Of a stretch of 64,000 nt of DNA, positions 13,701-28,700 are shown one piece after another. Numbering within the stretch: position 1 is the first letter of the stretch; each line of letters opens with the position of its first letter. Source of the DNA: Opisthocomus hoazin (taxonomy: Eukaryota; Chordata; Aves; Opisthocomiformes; Opisthocomidae); the NCBI RefSeq assembly GCF_030867145.1, contig NC_134414.1, positions 123,764,465 through 123,828,464 of the forward strand, read 5' to 3'. The translations under genes and the position numbers were made by a program. Under the pieces are notes generated by a model, which was given only the letters and a program-made list of their open reading frames with translations, searched no databases and was not told the DNA's origin.

Positions 13701-16700
13701 GATACAAGTACCACTTCAGCTTTAGTAAGCATTGATCTCCAAGCACTGGCAGCTTGGAGATCAATGGTGGTGTTAGATTTATACAGAAGCTGTTACTAAA
13801 TGTTTTGGAGGCACTTAAGGGAGCTTGAAGGAAGTGGAAAAAGTTTGCAATTTTTGAGCAGATCCTCCGAAGTGTGAGGGGCAGTGTTTAGGAGAAGGTA
13901 CTACAGTGTGGATTCGAAAAGTCTGATGAGATCAATGCTCTAACGCAGCTGGGGGAGAGTCTTTCAGTACTGGAACAGGGATGAGTGCTTGGATGCTTGG
14001 TGTGATTTAACTGACTGTGGCGTGCATAGGTGAATCTCTGTAACCCTGTGTAACCTTGTTATGTCAGCTCATGACCCTGTCACTTGTTTCTGGGGAGTGG
14101 ACCATAGTTTGTGTATTACTGTGTTTAATTGAGAATATAGCTTTGAATGTAAGCAGTTGGTGGTAGGGGACAAGGGGAAGAATCCAGACTCCGACCCATA
14201 AGATATCCAGTCACATAGGCTGCGTCTCCTGTGCTGAGTAAGTTACCAGCACGTGTGACTGGGTGACTCTCAGCTGACCTGGCCAGGGTGACTCTCAGCT
14301 GACCTGGCCAAAGAAGTCCCGGAGAGGGCAGGACACCTGTGAGGAGAACTCCCATCAGTGTGCTGTAGACAGCGACTGGCCATCTTCTCTAAGATTTTTA
14401 GATCAAGGTGCACCCCATTTCAAAGATACCAGGTAAATTCACTTACCAGTGCAATGCTGCAGTCTTTCATGTTACTCTGGTGAAAATGGTAAGGATGACT
14501 GCTCTTAATCTTACTGAAAGCTAGAGTTAACCACAATTTGATTAACTAACTAGGTGCAAACTCTATGAATGCTTGTCTGGTATCGATTCTGAATGACCTT
14601 ATCTTCCTATACTTTGCTGCTTGGTAACTGTAAAGGCTTCTTCCACAGGGGTAGTTTCAAGAGCAGTGTATCGTTGCCATGCTTAAGAGTCCACTCAGCA
14701 CAGCGCCCAGGGGTTGTGAGCTGGGCCAGGGCTGAGCTATCTGAAAACGTGTAGCTGCTTTTTCACTGGTTTTGTGTAACCTGGCAGACATGATGGTGTT
14801 ATTATGAAGAAATCGAGAAGCTCTGCATCTTCAGATCTGCTTAAGCTACTGGAGAGCTACACCTTCAGACTTAGGAAGGTCTTGTTCATTTGCAGCATGT
14901 GAGTTAGAACAGTATTAAGTCAATAAAGTTGGTTAGGTGGGGATGCTGTGTGATGAATAATGCTTGCTGTGGGCGTGCGTATGTTGAGCACTACATCTTC
15001 TGTAGTCGATTCATGAAGAAAGCAGTGATCTTGCATTTGTGATGTCTTCTCCTTCTCAGTGTCGCGCTTGGAGCGGTTTAGTCACCAGGAACTGTGATAC
15101 GTACTGGTCTGTTACTGACCGTCTGTCCGAAGCAAAAAGGACATTGCAGTAACGAAGGCCAAGATACAAAATGGAGTTTTTAGACCGGTGTCAGCTGAGC
15201 AGGTGGCTAGAAACTCTGAAAGACTCCGCCTCGACCTCAGAAGAGTTCAAAGTCAGAAATGCTCTACAGGTTATGAGTTGGAGAGACATGTGCCAGGTCC
15301 ATGGTGATAAATGCAGTTGTGGAGGGCTGTGGGGGAAGAAATGAACTCTGGTTTAGTCCCATTTAGCATGAGCTGACAACTTGGCATCGACAAAGGTGTC
15401 AGACTGAGATTGTTCTTTGAGCATAAGGAGACAGATGCAGAGCAGAGACACAGATCTGAGTAGTCAGTGCAGTGATGGGAGCTGGACTTGTTTGCAGATG
15501 AGAACCCTGTGACAAGATACTGAGGAAAGAGAGACCTGAGAGTAGAGAGAGCGTCGATGAGGAATGAAGACCCGCTATGGGAACAGTGAGAGAAGATTGG
15601 TAAGTGAGTAAGAGTAGTAAGATTAATGAGTTAGTAAGAGTCTGAGTGTCCTGTCCTGTTTCAAGAATATGAGGGTTGTCTGAGAAGGAAGATGAGGATG
15701 GAGTCTTGTCATTAGAGTGTGGGGGCTGAAAATTTAGCTGATGAGAGTTGATGTAACTGGGGTAAAACTGGTCCAACAACGCTAGAGATGAAAAAGAAAT
15801 GGCTGAAGAGGCACAGGTGTTTTTTTCTAACAATTTTGATGGTAGATGAGAAAAACAGAAGCATCCTTCTGCTGAAAAGAAGAATAAAAGTGAATGAGGA
15901 CTAGAAGAGGTATTCAGAGGGATGTATTTGGGCTACAGGCAGTTGGACAGCATGATGGGATCAAGGAGGAGCTATGGGAGAAGAGCAAATGTTTATCTTT
16001 TCCCTGTGTACCTTGCAGACCTTCCCTTCCTAAAGCTGGCTTCTCTCTCACAGTGATAAATTTTTTCCTCTTGAGAGGAACTAAGGCTGAGGAAGTTTGA
16101 AGAATGGAGCAGTGGGTAATTGTGTCTGGAATATGACTCAAAATTCAACTTTCTCCAAATGAAGTAGTTAAATAGATTGAGGACCTGAAAGAAGGATGTA
16201 ATCCTGGCAAATGTGGAAAGAGAAGGAAAAGAGCTAGAGCTGGAGATGATCCACATGGATTTTTTTACGACAGAGGAGGCCAAAGAGTTCAAGGTAGTGG
16301 AAACTGCCGCTGTATCAGTGAAAGTATGGGAGTGGAGGGCTAAGGGTGAGCAAGCGTCAAATGTTATGGCCTCTCTACCACTCCTAAATGATCACGTTAA
16401 TATTTGAGGAGCTTATGTATCATGCTGTAAGACAAAAGGGACAGGAAACGTGTTTTTTGAAGTGGTGCACACTGAAAGAGCAAATAAAGTGAGGGACTTT
16501 GTGCTGGGAGGAGAGAATGAGCAAAGAAAAACATGAAGTTGAGACAACAGTAGGACATATGAAAATTAGACTTGCTGGAAATATCTGTACAATATTACGT
16601 AATTCCTGCCTTCCTAGACTGTAGGGAGAAGTCAGGTTTTTTTTTGCTTTTGCTTTGCTACAGTTCTCTCATGGTTGCTAGTGAGTTAGAACAGTGACTT

Positions 16701-19700
16701 CTTCAGATTAAGCGGATCTGTGCTACCCACTGCCTGTGTGTGGCAAGCAGTTCTCTGTACCACGTACAAGCAGACAATGTCTATGCAGAGTATTTTCCTC
16801 CTACACAAATGCTGAGGACATCTTGCTTGTTTAATGCTAGAAAGGGATGCTTGTTTTGTGGCTTGGACTCAAAACAATGGTTCTTATTTTTTTTCTTTTC
16901 TACTCCATTAACTGGAAAAAGTACATAAAGCATAGCAGCTCTGAGTTCCTTTCATGGAATTGCTAGAAGTCTTTGTATGTTCCAAATAAATATTTGGTAG
17001 TTGTTTTACAAAAGAATGTTTTTTGGCCGGTAGTCAGAGCATGTACAAGAGAAAGGAAGCTCTGATACAACAACCTCTTGATGAAAATCCTCCTCCTTTA
17101 GGGTGCTGTTTCTCTTCCACTCGTTTGAAATGAGAATGATGATGGCAGGGGAGTCCGAGGGATCAGGGGCAACCTGACAGGACTGAGGAGGTAGTGAGTC
17201 TGAGAAGTGAACAGTGTGGGCTCCGAGTGGCGGACTGAGTGAATGGTAGTTTTGTCTGGTTTTGGTTATTGTAATTAAACTGGTATGCTTCATTCTCCCA
17301 CCCCTGCAGTGCTTATGTGCTTGTTTCTTGTCCCCTGGGCATGTGCTCTGCCTTCCCCTGGCTTGCCATGCTGGTCGGGTGAGAGGCAGCGGTTCCTACA
17401 AAGCCATGCATGTAGTGATTGTCGGGTGTACCCAGATGGCCAGGGTGTTTTCACCTCTTTCGTTGTTCGGCCGTTTCATTGACTCAGCTGCAGCCCTGGA
17501 GCTTGCAGGTGGTCTGTGTCGCAGGGCCAGCTCCCACTGCCTGTGGTCTTCGTGGCCCCGTGCCGCAGCCGGTCAGCTGGAGTTGCCCAACAGACTCAGT
17601 GGTCTCGGGAGGAAGACGGGAAGTGGCACAGCTGACCTGAACTTTGCTTTCTTGGGGAACGAGGCTTGAAGTCGCATATGTAAAAGATGTTTTTTAAAAT
17701 TCTCCGTGGAGCGTGGGATTTTCTTAATTTTAAGCTCAAATAAAATAACCTAGTTTGTGGCAAATCTACACCTATCACTTGAAGGAAGCTTGCTAACTTC
17801 TGAAAGCTACTTAGTTGCTAGCTCTCACTGACTAAAAGCATGAATGCCATGATTTAAGGGCTAATGTAGGTGGGTTTTTCTTACTTGTTTTAGATTTTTT
17901 TTTGTTTTTAAACTGTCTTCTACTGGAATCTTTGTCTTCAGTTTGCCTACTTCAAGAGCTAGTTTGTTCAAAGTTGAGAAATCAGCTAAGATACCGAAGA
18001 AGCAGGAAGGCTTGCTTTCCTCTGCTAATAAGTGAGGAAAACCCCTGAATTTAACACATTGTAGCCCAGAAACACAGAATCCTGTGATCAGAAGCAGATT
18101 ACTAGTACCATCTCTATGCTGAAAACCATGGTTTAATAAAAATCAGAACTTACATTTGAGTTACCAGGTGCACGTCGCATGCACACCCACCCACAGTGAT
18201 TTTACAAGAGTTTTGCTTTCACAGAGCTGTTGAAAGACATTATTTTGTGATGTCGCAAGATCACGTGTTGCTCCTTAACATAAACTTGAATTAATGTATT
18301 GATGTATCATTGCTTAAATCTGAATAGGGACAGTGTCTTTGCAATTTAAAAGGTGCCAGGTGAGGAATATGTTGGACTGTTTTTCTGAATCATGCTGAGT
18401 TTCACTTACTCTGTTTGCTTCTTTTGAACGTGCATAATCCTCATGGTAGAAAAAAAATTAAACTACTCTCATACTTCTCAACTATAGCTGAGTGGTTATT
18501 TAGGAGGTCTTGCACATGAAGACCTTGAAGCATGCCAGAGAGCAGAAGCAGATGGTGTAGCTGGGAGCCAGAGAGCTTTCTGGAGGTGAGCTTTTGTTCT
18601 GCCTACAGCTGAGTAAAACTGGAGATGGGATACAAGATGTGAGCTGGAGAGGAAACTGAGTGATAGGTGGGTCCAAGATGTTAGTTCCTCCGATGGGGCT
18701 TATTTATTACATTGTCTGCTGGCAGCTAGTAGGAAAGAGTTTTAAACTCATCCTTTGCACCACAGAATTGACTTCCAGAAACTGTTGTAGAGGAAACATC
18801 TGTGGATGGCAAACATCCTGTAACAGATAATACAAGGAAAGAGAACTGGCCTGCTCTATACTTGTTTGTATTGCAGGTATGATGCAATGTCTGTGCACCC
18901 ACTTGATGTAGGAGTTGTTGATGTCTCTTCTCTTTTCCCCTTATGAGCAGTGTGATATGGACAGTTACCACTTCAACTTCCTGATTCTTGAAACAGCACT
19001 GATGCCGCTTGTTCTCCTTCTTTCTTCTCTTTACCTTTCCCATACAGTCCAAGTATCAGCAGTAGAGGTCAACACACCAGAGGAGATATTTGTGGAGAAT
19101 GGGACAGACGCAAAGCTTCCGTGCACGTTTACATCTGTGGAAGTGATCAGCAGCGCAGCATCGGTTTCTTGGAGTTTTCAACCAGAGGGAGCAGCAACTC
19201 GTATCTCAGTAAGAAACGGCTGCAGGGGAACAAACCTGGGAGGGGAGGCTGTGATAAGTGTGCAGAGGTCTTCTAGTTGGTTCTGAGGAGCAAGCAAATA
19301 CAGATTGGAGCCTCCTTCCGTGTGTCTTGTCTCCATCACTTTGATTTTAGGGGGTCTTTTTTTAGAGTTTTTTAGAAGTATTGTTATATACTTGATCTCT
19401 GCCAAGGCTGGAGTGTGCAGCAGCTGTAAAATATACTAGCACTTTGTTAGTCAGGGGAGGGGGATGTTGGTGTGGTAGCAGTATGTATGAAGTTGATGAG
19501 CATTTAGGAATCTTTTCCTAAGTTCTGTATCCTCTTGCCCTTGAAATGAGCTGCAGATCTGTGCACTGAATGACAGCAGTCACAGAATTTGAATGACCAC
19601 TATCGCAGAGTTGCACTGTGTGTTGTGTGTATTGCTTATTTTCTGCTTGTGTACTGTTCAACCTCTATTTGAAAGGGCTTAAAATAAGACCAGTCTCCCT

Positions 19701-22700
19701 GTTTTCAGAACAGAATTGAATTGCTCAAATTGATAAGCAGTTACATCCTCATATTTAGTTATTTGACAAGTAAAAAATCAGTGTAGCGAGCAACTTAGGC
19801 TGATAATAATTGCCATCACTCATGTCCTGTGTGTTGAGCCCAGGTGTGCTCAGACCCGTTGGGTATGAACCTTCGAAGAAGTGGCTTTGGTAGGTTGGTA
19901 GCTGTCTTCTTCCTTTGTCACATAAGCTGTGCACATCTGAGTCTGAGCTTTCTGACGCTTCTACTTCGCTCTTGTTCCTTGCCCTTAGCCAGAATTTGGA
20001 GGAGGCAGAGCAAGGGACTCTGGGACAGCAGGGAAGGTGTGGGGACCGCAGGTTGCTCAGCCTGTTAGTGTTTGTCTCCTGCCTTCTGCTGCAGACATGA
20101 GATTGTTTCAACTCTAGAAGCCCTTCAGTGCTCGAAATAGAGATGATCCAGAACAGTGTACAAGCGTCTTGCTCAATGTGTAGAACTGAAGAATCGGCTT
20201 CTGAACTCTCAGTGAATAAGTGTTTGGTTTTGGAAAGGGAGCTCTTCTCCTTGGGATGCCAAAGCAGTAGCTGGGCAAAAGCTCAAGGAAGTAGGGCATG
20301 TTTCCTGACACTGTTGAACAGGATGGGTGAAAGGAAGCCACCTGTTTGTGTGTTTTCCGCTCCCCATAGAAATATCCACCATATATCCTGTTTTCTGCTT
20401 CCGTTTCTGCATCACCATCCAAACTCCTCATTGTAGAAATACAACTTCAGGACATAACATTTTTCTGGAAATGAAGTCAATTTAGACATTCTACCTGTAT
20501 GTAGTTAGCAGCACAAGTGAGAGAAAAGCAAATTATGTTCGAGCAGAAGTGGCCCAGCATGATCTGATGTTAATTCCCTGTTTCTTTTGAGGAGCTGGCG
20601 GGGCTATAGAGGGAAGATTTTTTTATGATCCAAAGTCATGTTAGTTACATGGTTTGGTGGGCGTTAATGTGAAAGATCAATCTCATGATCAGCTTACATT
20701 TGAGCTAAGTCCATGCTTCTGAAAATGTTGGTCCTGTGCCTCTTTCGAATCAGCACTGGCAATCTTGTGGCCATGTGGTGAGGCTCATTTGACTGAAAGC
20801 TTCCCCTGCTCGTCCCCTTCCCCCTCCACATGCTTGGTTATAGAGACGTCTCACTGTGAGTGAAACGTCTGATGACAGCAGAGTTTCACAACCGCCTTAA
20901 ACCAGTCTAAACCCATCAGCTTTAGGTTTCAAAAGAAGTCTCATGTTAAATCACTTAATCATAGGCACGGAGTGACTTGAGTCAGTTACCTTGTGTTTCA
21001 GGACATGTTTTCCTTTGTGATTTCTCCTCCCCCAGGTGTGGACACCTAGAGAGCTGAGGGATCTGCCTCTTGCCTTCTAGACTTCCAGTTGGATGACTCC
21101 CCTCGTGCACAGGGGTGTGGTAGTGCAGTGCCTCTGTGCTAAACGTTACAATCCAGCTGGAAGTGCTGCAGACTGATAAAGACTTCCTCCGAAATGTTGA
21201 CAGATGACTGTGTGCCAGCGGAATTCCTACCAGATGAGATAGTTTGTTGGATTTATGCTAGCTTGTAGACAACAAATAAGTGTCAGATTGACTGCAGCAC
21301 AACAGACGGTGTGCACATAACTGATCTGGATAAGGTTTATGCTGCCAAATCATCAGGCCTGATATTCAGAGTGTGAGTCTGATAGAAAAGGTGTTCGAAT
21401 GGCAAGCCTCAGATCAAGGGTAGGAACAGGAAAAGAAACGGGAGATGACTTGAATGGAAAGAGGACTGGCTTGTAACCAGTCTGATCTGTGCCAGTGAGA
21501 CTTCTTCATAAAGAAGGCTGTAGAAAGAGGAAGCTGGAATAGTGTCTTAAATTTCTTTATCCTCTGCTCTGGAGACTGAACTGAGGAGAGTTTGAGTGGA
21601 TTCTTAGTTGAGTTTAGGTTGTTTTGCTCCCTTTCAGAACGTGAAATGAAGAATGAACGTGCTCCTCCAATATAACCTTGATCGCTCCGTTAGGGTTAAT
21701 GGCCAGTGTTCAGACATCCCATATGTTTGAAAGCAGAGTTGTCCTGTAGAGGTCTATGCAATTCTACTGCTGTAAATTCCAATTTTGGTCACGTATAGTG
21801 AGGAAATACGTAGTTTCTCCTCAGACTGTACTAAAGAGTTTCATTCTTCAAGGATTTTTGGTCATGTGTAGGGAGTGCAGGGCCAATATGAAACTTACTC
21901 ACCTAAAAACTGGGAAACAGTTATGTTTAGTCACTGTGAAGGTTTCTGGAAAACAGCTAGGTACAGTCTAAATTGCTGATGAGATTTTTTGGCGTGTGGA
22001 GGAAAGGAGGGTATTGCATGTTAATTTAGCTGTGCTGTATTTGCAGGTAACCCACAGCAAAACACAGGTAGGACATGTGGTATCTTTTTCCTGCTAGGAT
22101 GCAGAAGGCTTCCTGTGCCTGACAGACAGATGGCTGTGGTCCAGCACTGTTCTGTCCTTTAATCATTCCCAGGTTGCCAGCCTTTTCCCCCCACCTGCTT
22201 GTTTGCAAAACCCCGTGTCCCCCAAAGCAAGAAAAAAACCCCAAACAATCCAACCACAAACCAAAACAAAACCAACAGAAAACTGAAACTTGCAGTCTGG
22301 TGGGGTAGTGTGATTGAGGTGTAAGCCATAGCATGGTTGTATGATCAGGAAGCAACAAGCCAGACTAAAGTGGTGAGACAGGAGGAAAAAAAATATCAAA
22401 TCCTAGCTATGTATAGTTCAGTGGATTCTGGGAGAATGCTGTAATAGTGAGAGAAGCATGGCAGCTCTGTAATCTCTAATTGGATCGTTCTTATATCCTG
22501 TTTTTCTTGACTACAGTTTTTCTATTACTTTAATGGAAAGCCATACCTTGGAAAGGACATACCGTTTAAAGACAGGATCACTTGGGCTGGAGATCTTAAC
22601 AAGAAAGATGCTTCTATCAGTATATCAAACATGCAGTTCCGGGACAACGGCACTTACATTTGCGATGTCAAGAACCCACCTGACATTGTGGTCAAACCAG

Positions 22701-25700
22701 GAGAAATCCGAGTTAGAGTTGTGGAGAAAGGTATTCACCCTATATCACTTTTTTTCTTTCCCTTTTATTTTTTTTGCCTTCCTCCCTTCTGTGTCTATAT
22801 CACTTTTTGTGGGGGTGGGGGAATAGCCTGGAGAGAACAGCTGTCTTTTAAATTCTCTTTTTCCAGGTCCTAATAATCGAACCAATATTCTCTCAGATGT
22901 TCAAGAAACTGAATGTCATACCCTTTTCCTCTATACCCACTAATTCCTGTGCTTTTAGCAAGTATTAGCAAAAGCTGATGGAAGCCATGCTGAAGCCCAT
23001 CTTCTCATTTCAAAGTCCTGTGTATTTTCTTTTTCCGTATTATGCTACATCAAGGGTTAGGATGACTTTTCAAATCTCGGGATCGAGAAGAGAAAGTTGT
23101 AGACTCTTCTTTTTGGAGCCCATCCAGCACATATACTGGAAAACAGCACTAATAATCTGGCCCGAGCATGTACTGACAGACAATGAAATGCTACTGTCTT
23201 CCATGCGAAGGTGTTTGTGTTGGATGTTCATTCAGTCTCTTTTACTCAGACATTCTTACAGTATCCATGATGACCCTTATAAACTGTGAGGGCTAGCTAC
23301 TTGCAGTCATTTAAGGCTTCTGATTAGCATTTGGTGACAGTGATGACAGTTGAAGAGCACTTATATTCTGTATGTCAATCTGTCTCTTTATTTGCCTTGG
23401 CCATTCAAAACATTTGATTGTCCTGGCTAAGCTGGAGGTCAGCCAAAGTGTGACTGTTCCTACAATGAAATGGTACTTACAGTGATCAGATTTCCAGATT
23501 TGTATTTAATAAGGACAAGAATAAATGTATTCATGAATGGTAGTGCTGATACAGCTATTCCATTAGATTTTAATATGTTAGGGAAGATACCTATGTGTAT
23601 GCTTTAATTAGAATGATACTGCTCCTATAACAAGTGTGTACCCCTGCTCATGAGGTCATTCCATGTACTTCTGTAGGCAAGGTCTATATCTAACCCTTCC
23701 CTTTACAGAGCAGTTTGAGCTGGATGAGATCTCTGGAGGCCCTACCATCACTTAGAACTTTCTGTTTTTTGGAAGTTTGAAGTCTGTGTAAAATAGGGTC
23801 AGTTTATCTTCTTACCAGGTATTGATAGTCTCTATGAAGAAGCGGTATAGCAACTGCTGGTTTGGCAAAGTCAGGCAGTCTTGGCAAAGCCTCTTCAGGT
23901 TTTAACCCAGGTTAAGCAAATGAAGAGCGACTTCAGTACACTAATTCAGCTGCTGTTTTTCAACAGACTTGCATGCGGGCTTCCCCATAGGTGGAGCATC
24001 TGGACAAGAGAAGAGAGATTTGTGAAGGGAGCCCTGTATTGACAGTACTTCACGTCAGGAGAAAAATGCTGCAACAATTGTCTTCAAATTCTTAGCAAGA
24101 CCTTGAAAACAGGTTTTCAAGCGATAGCTGTGATGTTGTCTTGCATTCTGACTTGCCTGAAATTACTGCTCTTATAATAGGTTGTAACTCATCCTGAACT
24201 GAGCTGGAAAATTTTTTTCAATTGAAACAAGTACATGTTGACTCTTGTGTATTTTTTTTTTTATTATTATTATGTATACATTTAATTGTTCTGAATCATG
24301 TGTCTGGTGTTGTGAACTGTTCAAAGCTACATACGTACTTTACACATTTTAAATGATCTCAAAGATAGACAGGACAAGGCGTAAGGGTTTTAAACTAAGG
24401 GCTGGTAGATTTAGACTGGATGTAAGGAAGAAATTTTTTACAATGAGGGTGGTGAAACACTGGGACGGGCTGCCCATAGAGGCAGTGGATGCCCCATCCC
24501 TGGAGACATTCAAGGCTGGGTTGGACGGGGCTCTGAGCAACTGATCCAGTTGAAGATGTCCCTGCTCATTGCAGGGGGGTTGGGCTAGATGACCTCTGAA
24601 GGTCCCTTCCGACCCAAAGCATTCTGTGATGCTGGAATTCTATGCTTGGGGAGCCTTAGATTTTGGATTAAACATTTAATAAGTTCCAGGTTGGCTTAAC
24701 TGTTTAAAATTGCCAAGCCAACCTAACTCCGCTGATTTTCATTACAGTGTCTACATAGTGTTTGCACAAACAGCTCCATCAACTGTGTTGGGAGAATTGT
24801 GCTGGCAGGGATGAGAAGTAAGACTGTTCTGTCACTAGTGCATCTGAATCTGGAAAGGACTACTGTTCAGATTGTAAAGGACAGAAATTTGTAGGGAATT
24901 CCTAGTCCTTATGTTAGGCTGCCCCTACTTGTAGTAAGAAGCTACCTAACACTGTGTTCAGGACAGCTTGTGTTATCTGAAAGTAGTCCATCTTTGATCT
25001 GAACTCTCATGGGGGGGGGAAATTAGAGTTGTATGAAAATCTTTATGCTTCGCAGCAATGGAAAACTTCAGTTTCCTGCCTGCTTCATAAAAATAATGCT
25101 AACATGCTTTCAGTGACAGTGGAAGTTGCTTTGAATTACGATGATACATAGTGAAAATTGTTATTTGAAAGGCTGGGGTTAAGGCTTGTGTTAAGCTATT
25201 AACTTAACACCAGCTCTGAAAGCTAACATTTTGGTTATGTAGCTGGGACTCTGTACAATGAAGTCATTGGCTGCTCTGCAAGTACTTCTGAGGAATTCAT
25301 GTAACTGTAGAGTGCTGAAAAATATAAGAAAAACTGGGGGGAGACATTCTTCAGCTGAACTATGTGATCATAAAATTGTGTGAGCTTTTCTGTAGTCTGT
25401 TGGACCATGTTCTGAGAGCCAATAAAGCCAGACTCTAGTTTCACGTGAAAACAGTTGCATTCTTTTATACAGTCTTAAAAACTTCTGTCAACAGAACATA
25501 ACTTCTGTCAACAGAACATAACTGCTGTCCTTTACTCAAATTCAACCAACCAAAAAACCCCACCTGAGTCAAATGACAAAACGAGCAGATTAGATGGTGC
25601 CACATTTTTAATATCACTCTTTCAGCAGACACTCTGCACTATAGTTTTGGGTTGCGCTTACTTGCTCGCTGTGAAAAAATGTGTGTGGTTTTTTTTTTTT

Positions 25701-28700
25701 TTCTTGTGTACAAGGCAACAGGTGGTCTGCTGACAGAATTTCATCTCTGTTTTGATGCTTTTGCAGACAGTTATTTCTGCACTTGAAAAGGTGAAAAAGC
25801 ACAGGAACTAGGGAAATCCTACTTCTCTTATGTCTCAAAATAGGTTTATCTTTGCATGAGGCTCAAACACAATCTCAGTCTTGTGTACCTGAAAAGTATC
25901 ACCATTTGTAGGGCTCTCTTCCTTAATAGCAGGTGGATCTCTGGGCTGCCGAAAGGTTCTGGAAAGCAGGGGTGTCTTCCTCTGAATTGTGGGACTCATG
26001 TCTTCATCCTTAATTCCTTATGAAGACTTGGAATTGCCACATTGTTATGAATTGGGAATCTGACACTGGAGAGCTAGGAAAGCTGCTGATGCGATGTTTG
26101 GCCAAACGATGGTATGATCAGTGAAACAGCTATAGGTCGGTTAGCCCTTCTCCTGAAAGTCATTGAACTCAACATGAACAGTACTAAATGTAAGCCCTGT
26201 TTTCTTAGCATGATGCCTCCGCTTCAGGGTATTGTGTTGGTCTGCTCCCTTTTAGATAAGTATGTCAAAATGGGCTTGGTCTACACACTGCAAACTTGCT
26301 GGGAATGCTTTGTGTAAGCGTGGTCTGTGCTCGAACAAGTCCAGCAAGGGCAACTAAGGTGATTAAGGGACTGGATCACCTTTCATACGAGGAGATGCTG
26401 AGAGAACTGGGGTTGTCTAGCCTGCAAAGGAGAAGAAGGGGGGCTCTTTAGCCTGCAAAAAAGAAGAAAGGCTCAGGGAAATCCTCTCACCAGGTATTTG
26501 TGTACATTGATGGGATCTAAAGACGACCGAGCCAGGCTCTTCAGTGGTCTCTAGGGATAGGAAAAGAGACAATGGGTGTCAATTGAAACACAGGAAATTC
26601 TCTCCGGACATAAGAAAATACATTTTTACTGTGTTTGAACACTGGAATAGGTTACCCAATGAGGTTTTGGAGTCTCCTATCCTTGGAGATAGGCAAAACC
26701 AAACTGGACAGTATTGAGCAAACTGTGCTAGCTGACCCTTCTTGAGCAGGGAGTTGGACTAGACAATCTCAAGAGGTCCCTTCTGACGTCAATGATTCTG
26801 TGATGATCAGCTGCAGGTAGCCGACAAAGGTTTTTCCATATAAAATGTTTTACCTTTTGATCTTAAACTTATTCACTTGCATTTGGTGCAAGCAGCTAGT
26901 GTACCATGGAGTCTTGTAAGAAACCCTCTGGTCTAAGGTGTTCCTTGCATTAAACATGATGCAGGGGGAGGGAGGGAGTGACTTTGTTTCTTACTGGGAA
27001 AGGCGATAGGGGTGGTCTATGTATTCTTTGTCTTGTGAGTCTTCTGTACTCATTCTCTGACTTCTATTTCTGGCTGCTATTTCTTGGCCTACCCTCCCCC
27101 AAAATTATATTGGGGAAAACGTGAATAAAGCAATACTGTGTTCCTGTCAGCATGTTTCTAGTATCGGACAATGATCCTGGCTTAAAGGAAAGAACGACTC
27201 TATAAAAATACATAGAGATGTATTTTGAGACACCAGAATCCTATATAAACACTCGTAAGAGTGCTCATGGGTAGTAACTAGGCTGTCTGTTGTGTGCTAC
27301 CCAGATAACACCCAGCCTTCAGCGCTCATAGTTGGTTAGCAGGGTGCTATGTTCAAATCTGCTTTCAAGTGTGCCTGCCTTTTCCTGTTGACCTCGGTGG
27401 GAATTGCCAGATGAATGTAACTTCTTTTTTTTTTTTCCCTTTTCAGATACAAAATGAGACAGAGTTGTCCTCATTGTCACTTGTGTTCCCTGACATGTAA
27501 AAATTCTTGGTTCAATATAAAGTCTCTTCTGAAGGACAGTGGCATTAAGAACACTCTTGGTGTGTGCTCTGTTCATATGTTATTCTGCTGGCTGCCTGCT
27601 ATCACTACCAATTAGGCTGCATGTTACAATTCCTGGATATTACATTAGTGCCTCTGCTCTAAACAAACCCAAGGTCAAGAGCATTTGTGGTTTGCACTTC
27701 TGTTAATCAGGGAATGCAGAAGAGTTGAATGTTTTCTCCCTTCTCTCCCCAGACAGCCTGCCTGCGTTCCCCATTGCCATGGTGGCAGGGATAGTCATCG
27801 GTACGGTTACAGGTCTCTCACCGCTCATCTCTATTGTCGTGTGTCTTGTCATCAGAAAGAACAACTCTAAAAAACGATACTCTGGGTAAGAGATCTCCCT
27901 CCTCACCTGTGGATGATGTGAGGAACAGCAGCAGCATCAGAGGGAGGGCTTAGGGGGGTAGGAGTTGTTTCAGCCAAGTCTCGACAACCATGGCTAGAGA
28001 TAGGATGTGGCCATGTGGAACACTGGTCATCTGCCTATAATGATTATGTTTGTGCTGTGCTTGAAAAGACCTACTGACCATGAGTTGCACCTGAAAATCA
28101 CCAAATGTTGGAGCTGATCCCCAGCCACAAGCCGATATGCCCTAAGAACATTTAATCCAAGATCCCCTAGCTCTGGTCTGTTCCCCTTCCCTCCAGCCCT
28201 GCTTCCCCCTACCACCTCCAACCCCCAAAGGAAAAGTGCCACATGTACACTTTGAAGGAATGCTCTGTGTTGAGATTAAGACTGGATTTTTCAGTTACCA
28301 GTGTCTGGCTCCTGAGCCTGGAGTATTCTTGCCAAAACCCCATTCATCACCACACTTCAAAGTAAGGAAGGAGTAGCCACTCTGCATTCATTCTCATTCA
28401 CTGTCTGTTTTTTGTTAACTGTTACAGTCCCTGCAAGGTTTTTAGTGTTAGGAGGATAACTCCAAAGTGAAGGCCAGATCTTTGAGTGGGCATATGAAAA
28501 AGCAACAAGAAGTAACAAAGGCAGACTTGAATCCTGTGGTGATGGAGCTTGGTGCTGGAGGGGGAGGCACTTCCATTTTTCTCCTCTCTAATTAGCTGGT
28601 AATTTACTTCTGTTAAGAAAGAATGAAAATTATGTATGTAGTCTTAGAAACAAACCCCAAACTTACAACTTTCTTCTGTTCTTTCCCCAACAAATATTCC

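Larger units (their letters stand above)
1706..19047 (+). other. MPZL1 intron 1 (17.3 kb)
   Basis: This is the largest intron, with donor GTGAGT and acceptor CCATACAG. It begins inside the CpG island and becomes AT-richer after about 2.6 kb. It holds an inverted pair of LTRs (5896-7055), another LTR joined to a CR1 (about 10775-12018), an AT dinucleotide run near 12160, a 15-bp perfect hairpin at 13730-13766 and a 25-bp duplication at 14261-14310. I see no further exon or RNA gene in the remainder. Confidence 0.85.
22731..27752 (+). other. MPZL1 intron 3 (5.0 kb)
   Basis: Donor GTATTC, acceptor TCTCCCCAG. It contains two sense-oriented CR1 fragments (24362-24646 and 26333-26808) and a perfect 20-bp tandem duplication at 25481-25520. 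The rest shows nothing recognisable. Confidence 0.85.

Noticed and set aside
15399-15833. 144-codon - strand frame in intron 1, Ser/Leu/Thr-rich
   Set aside because: Low-complexity translation of a purine-rich stretch; no domain or signal.
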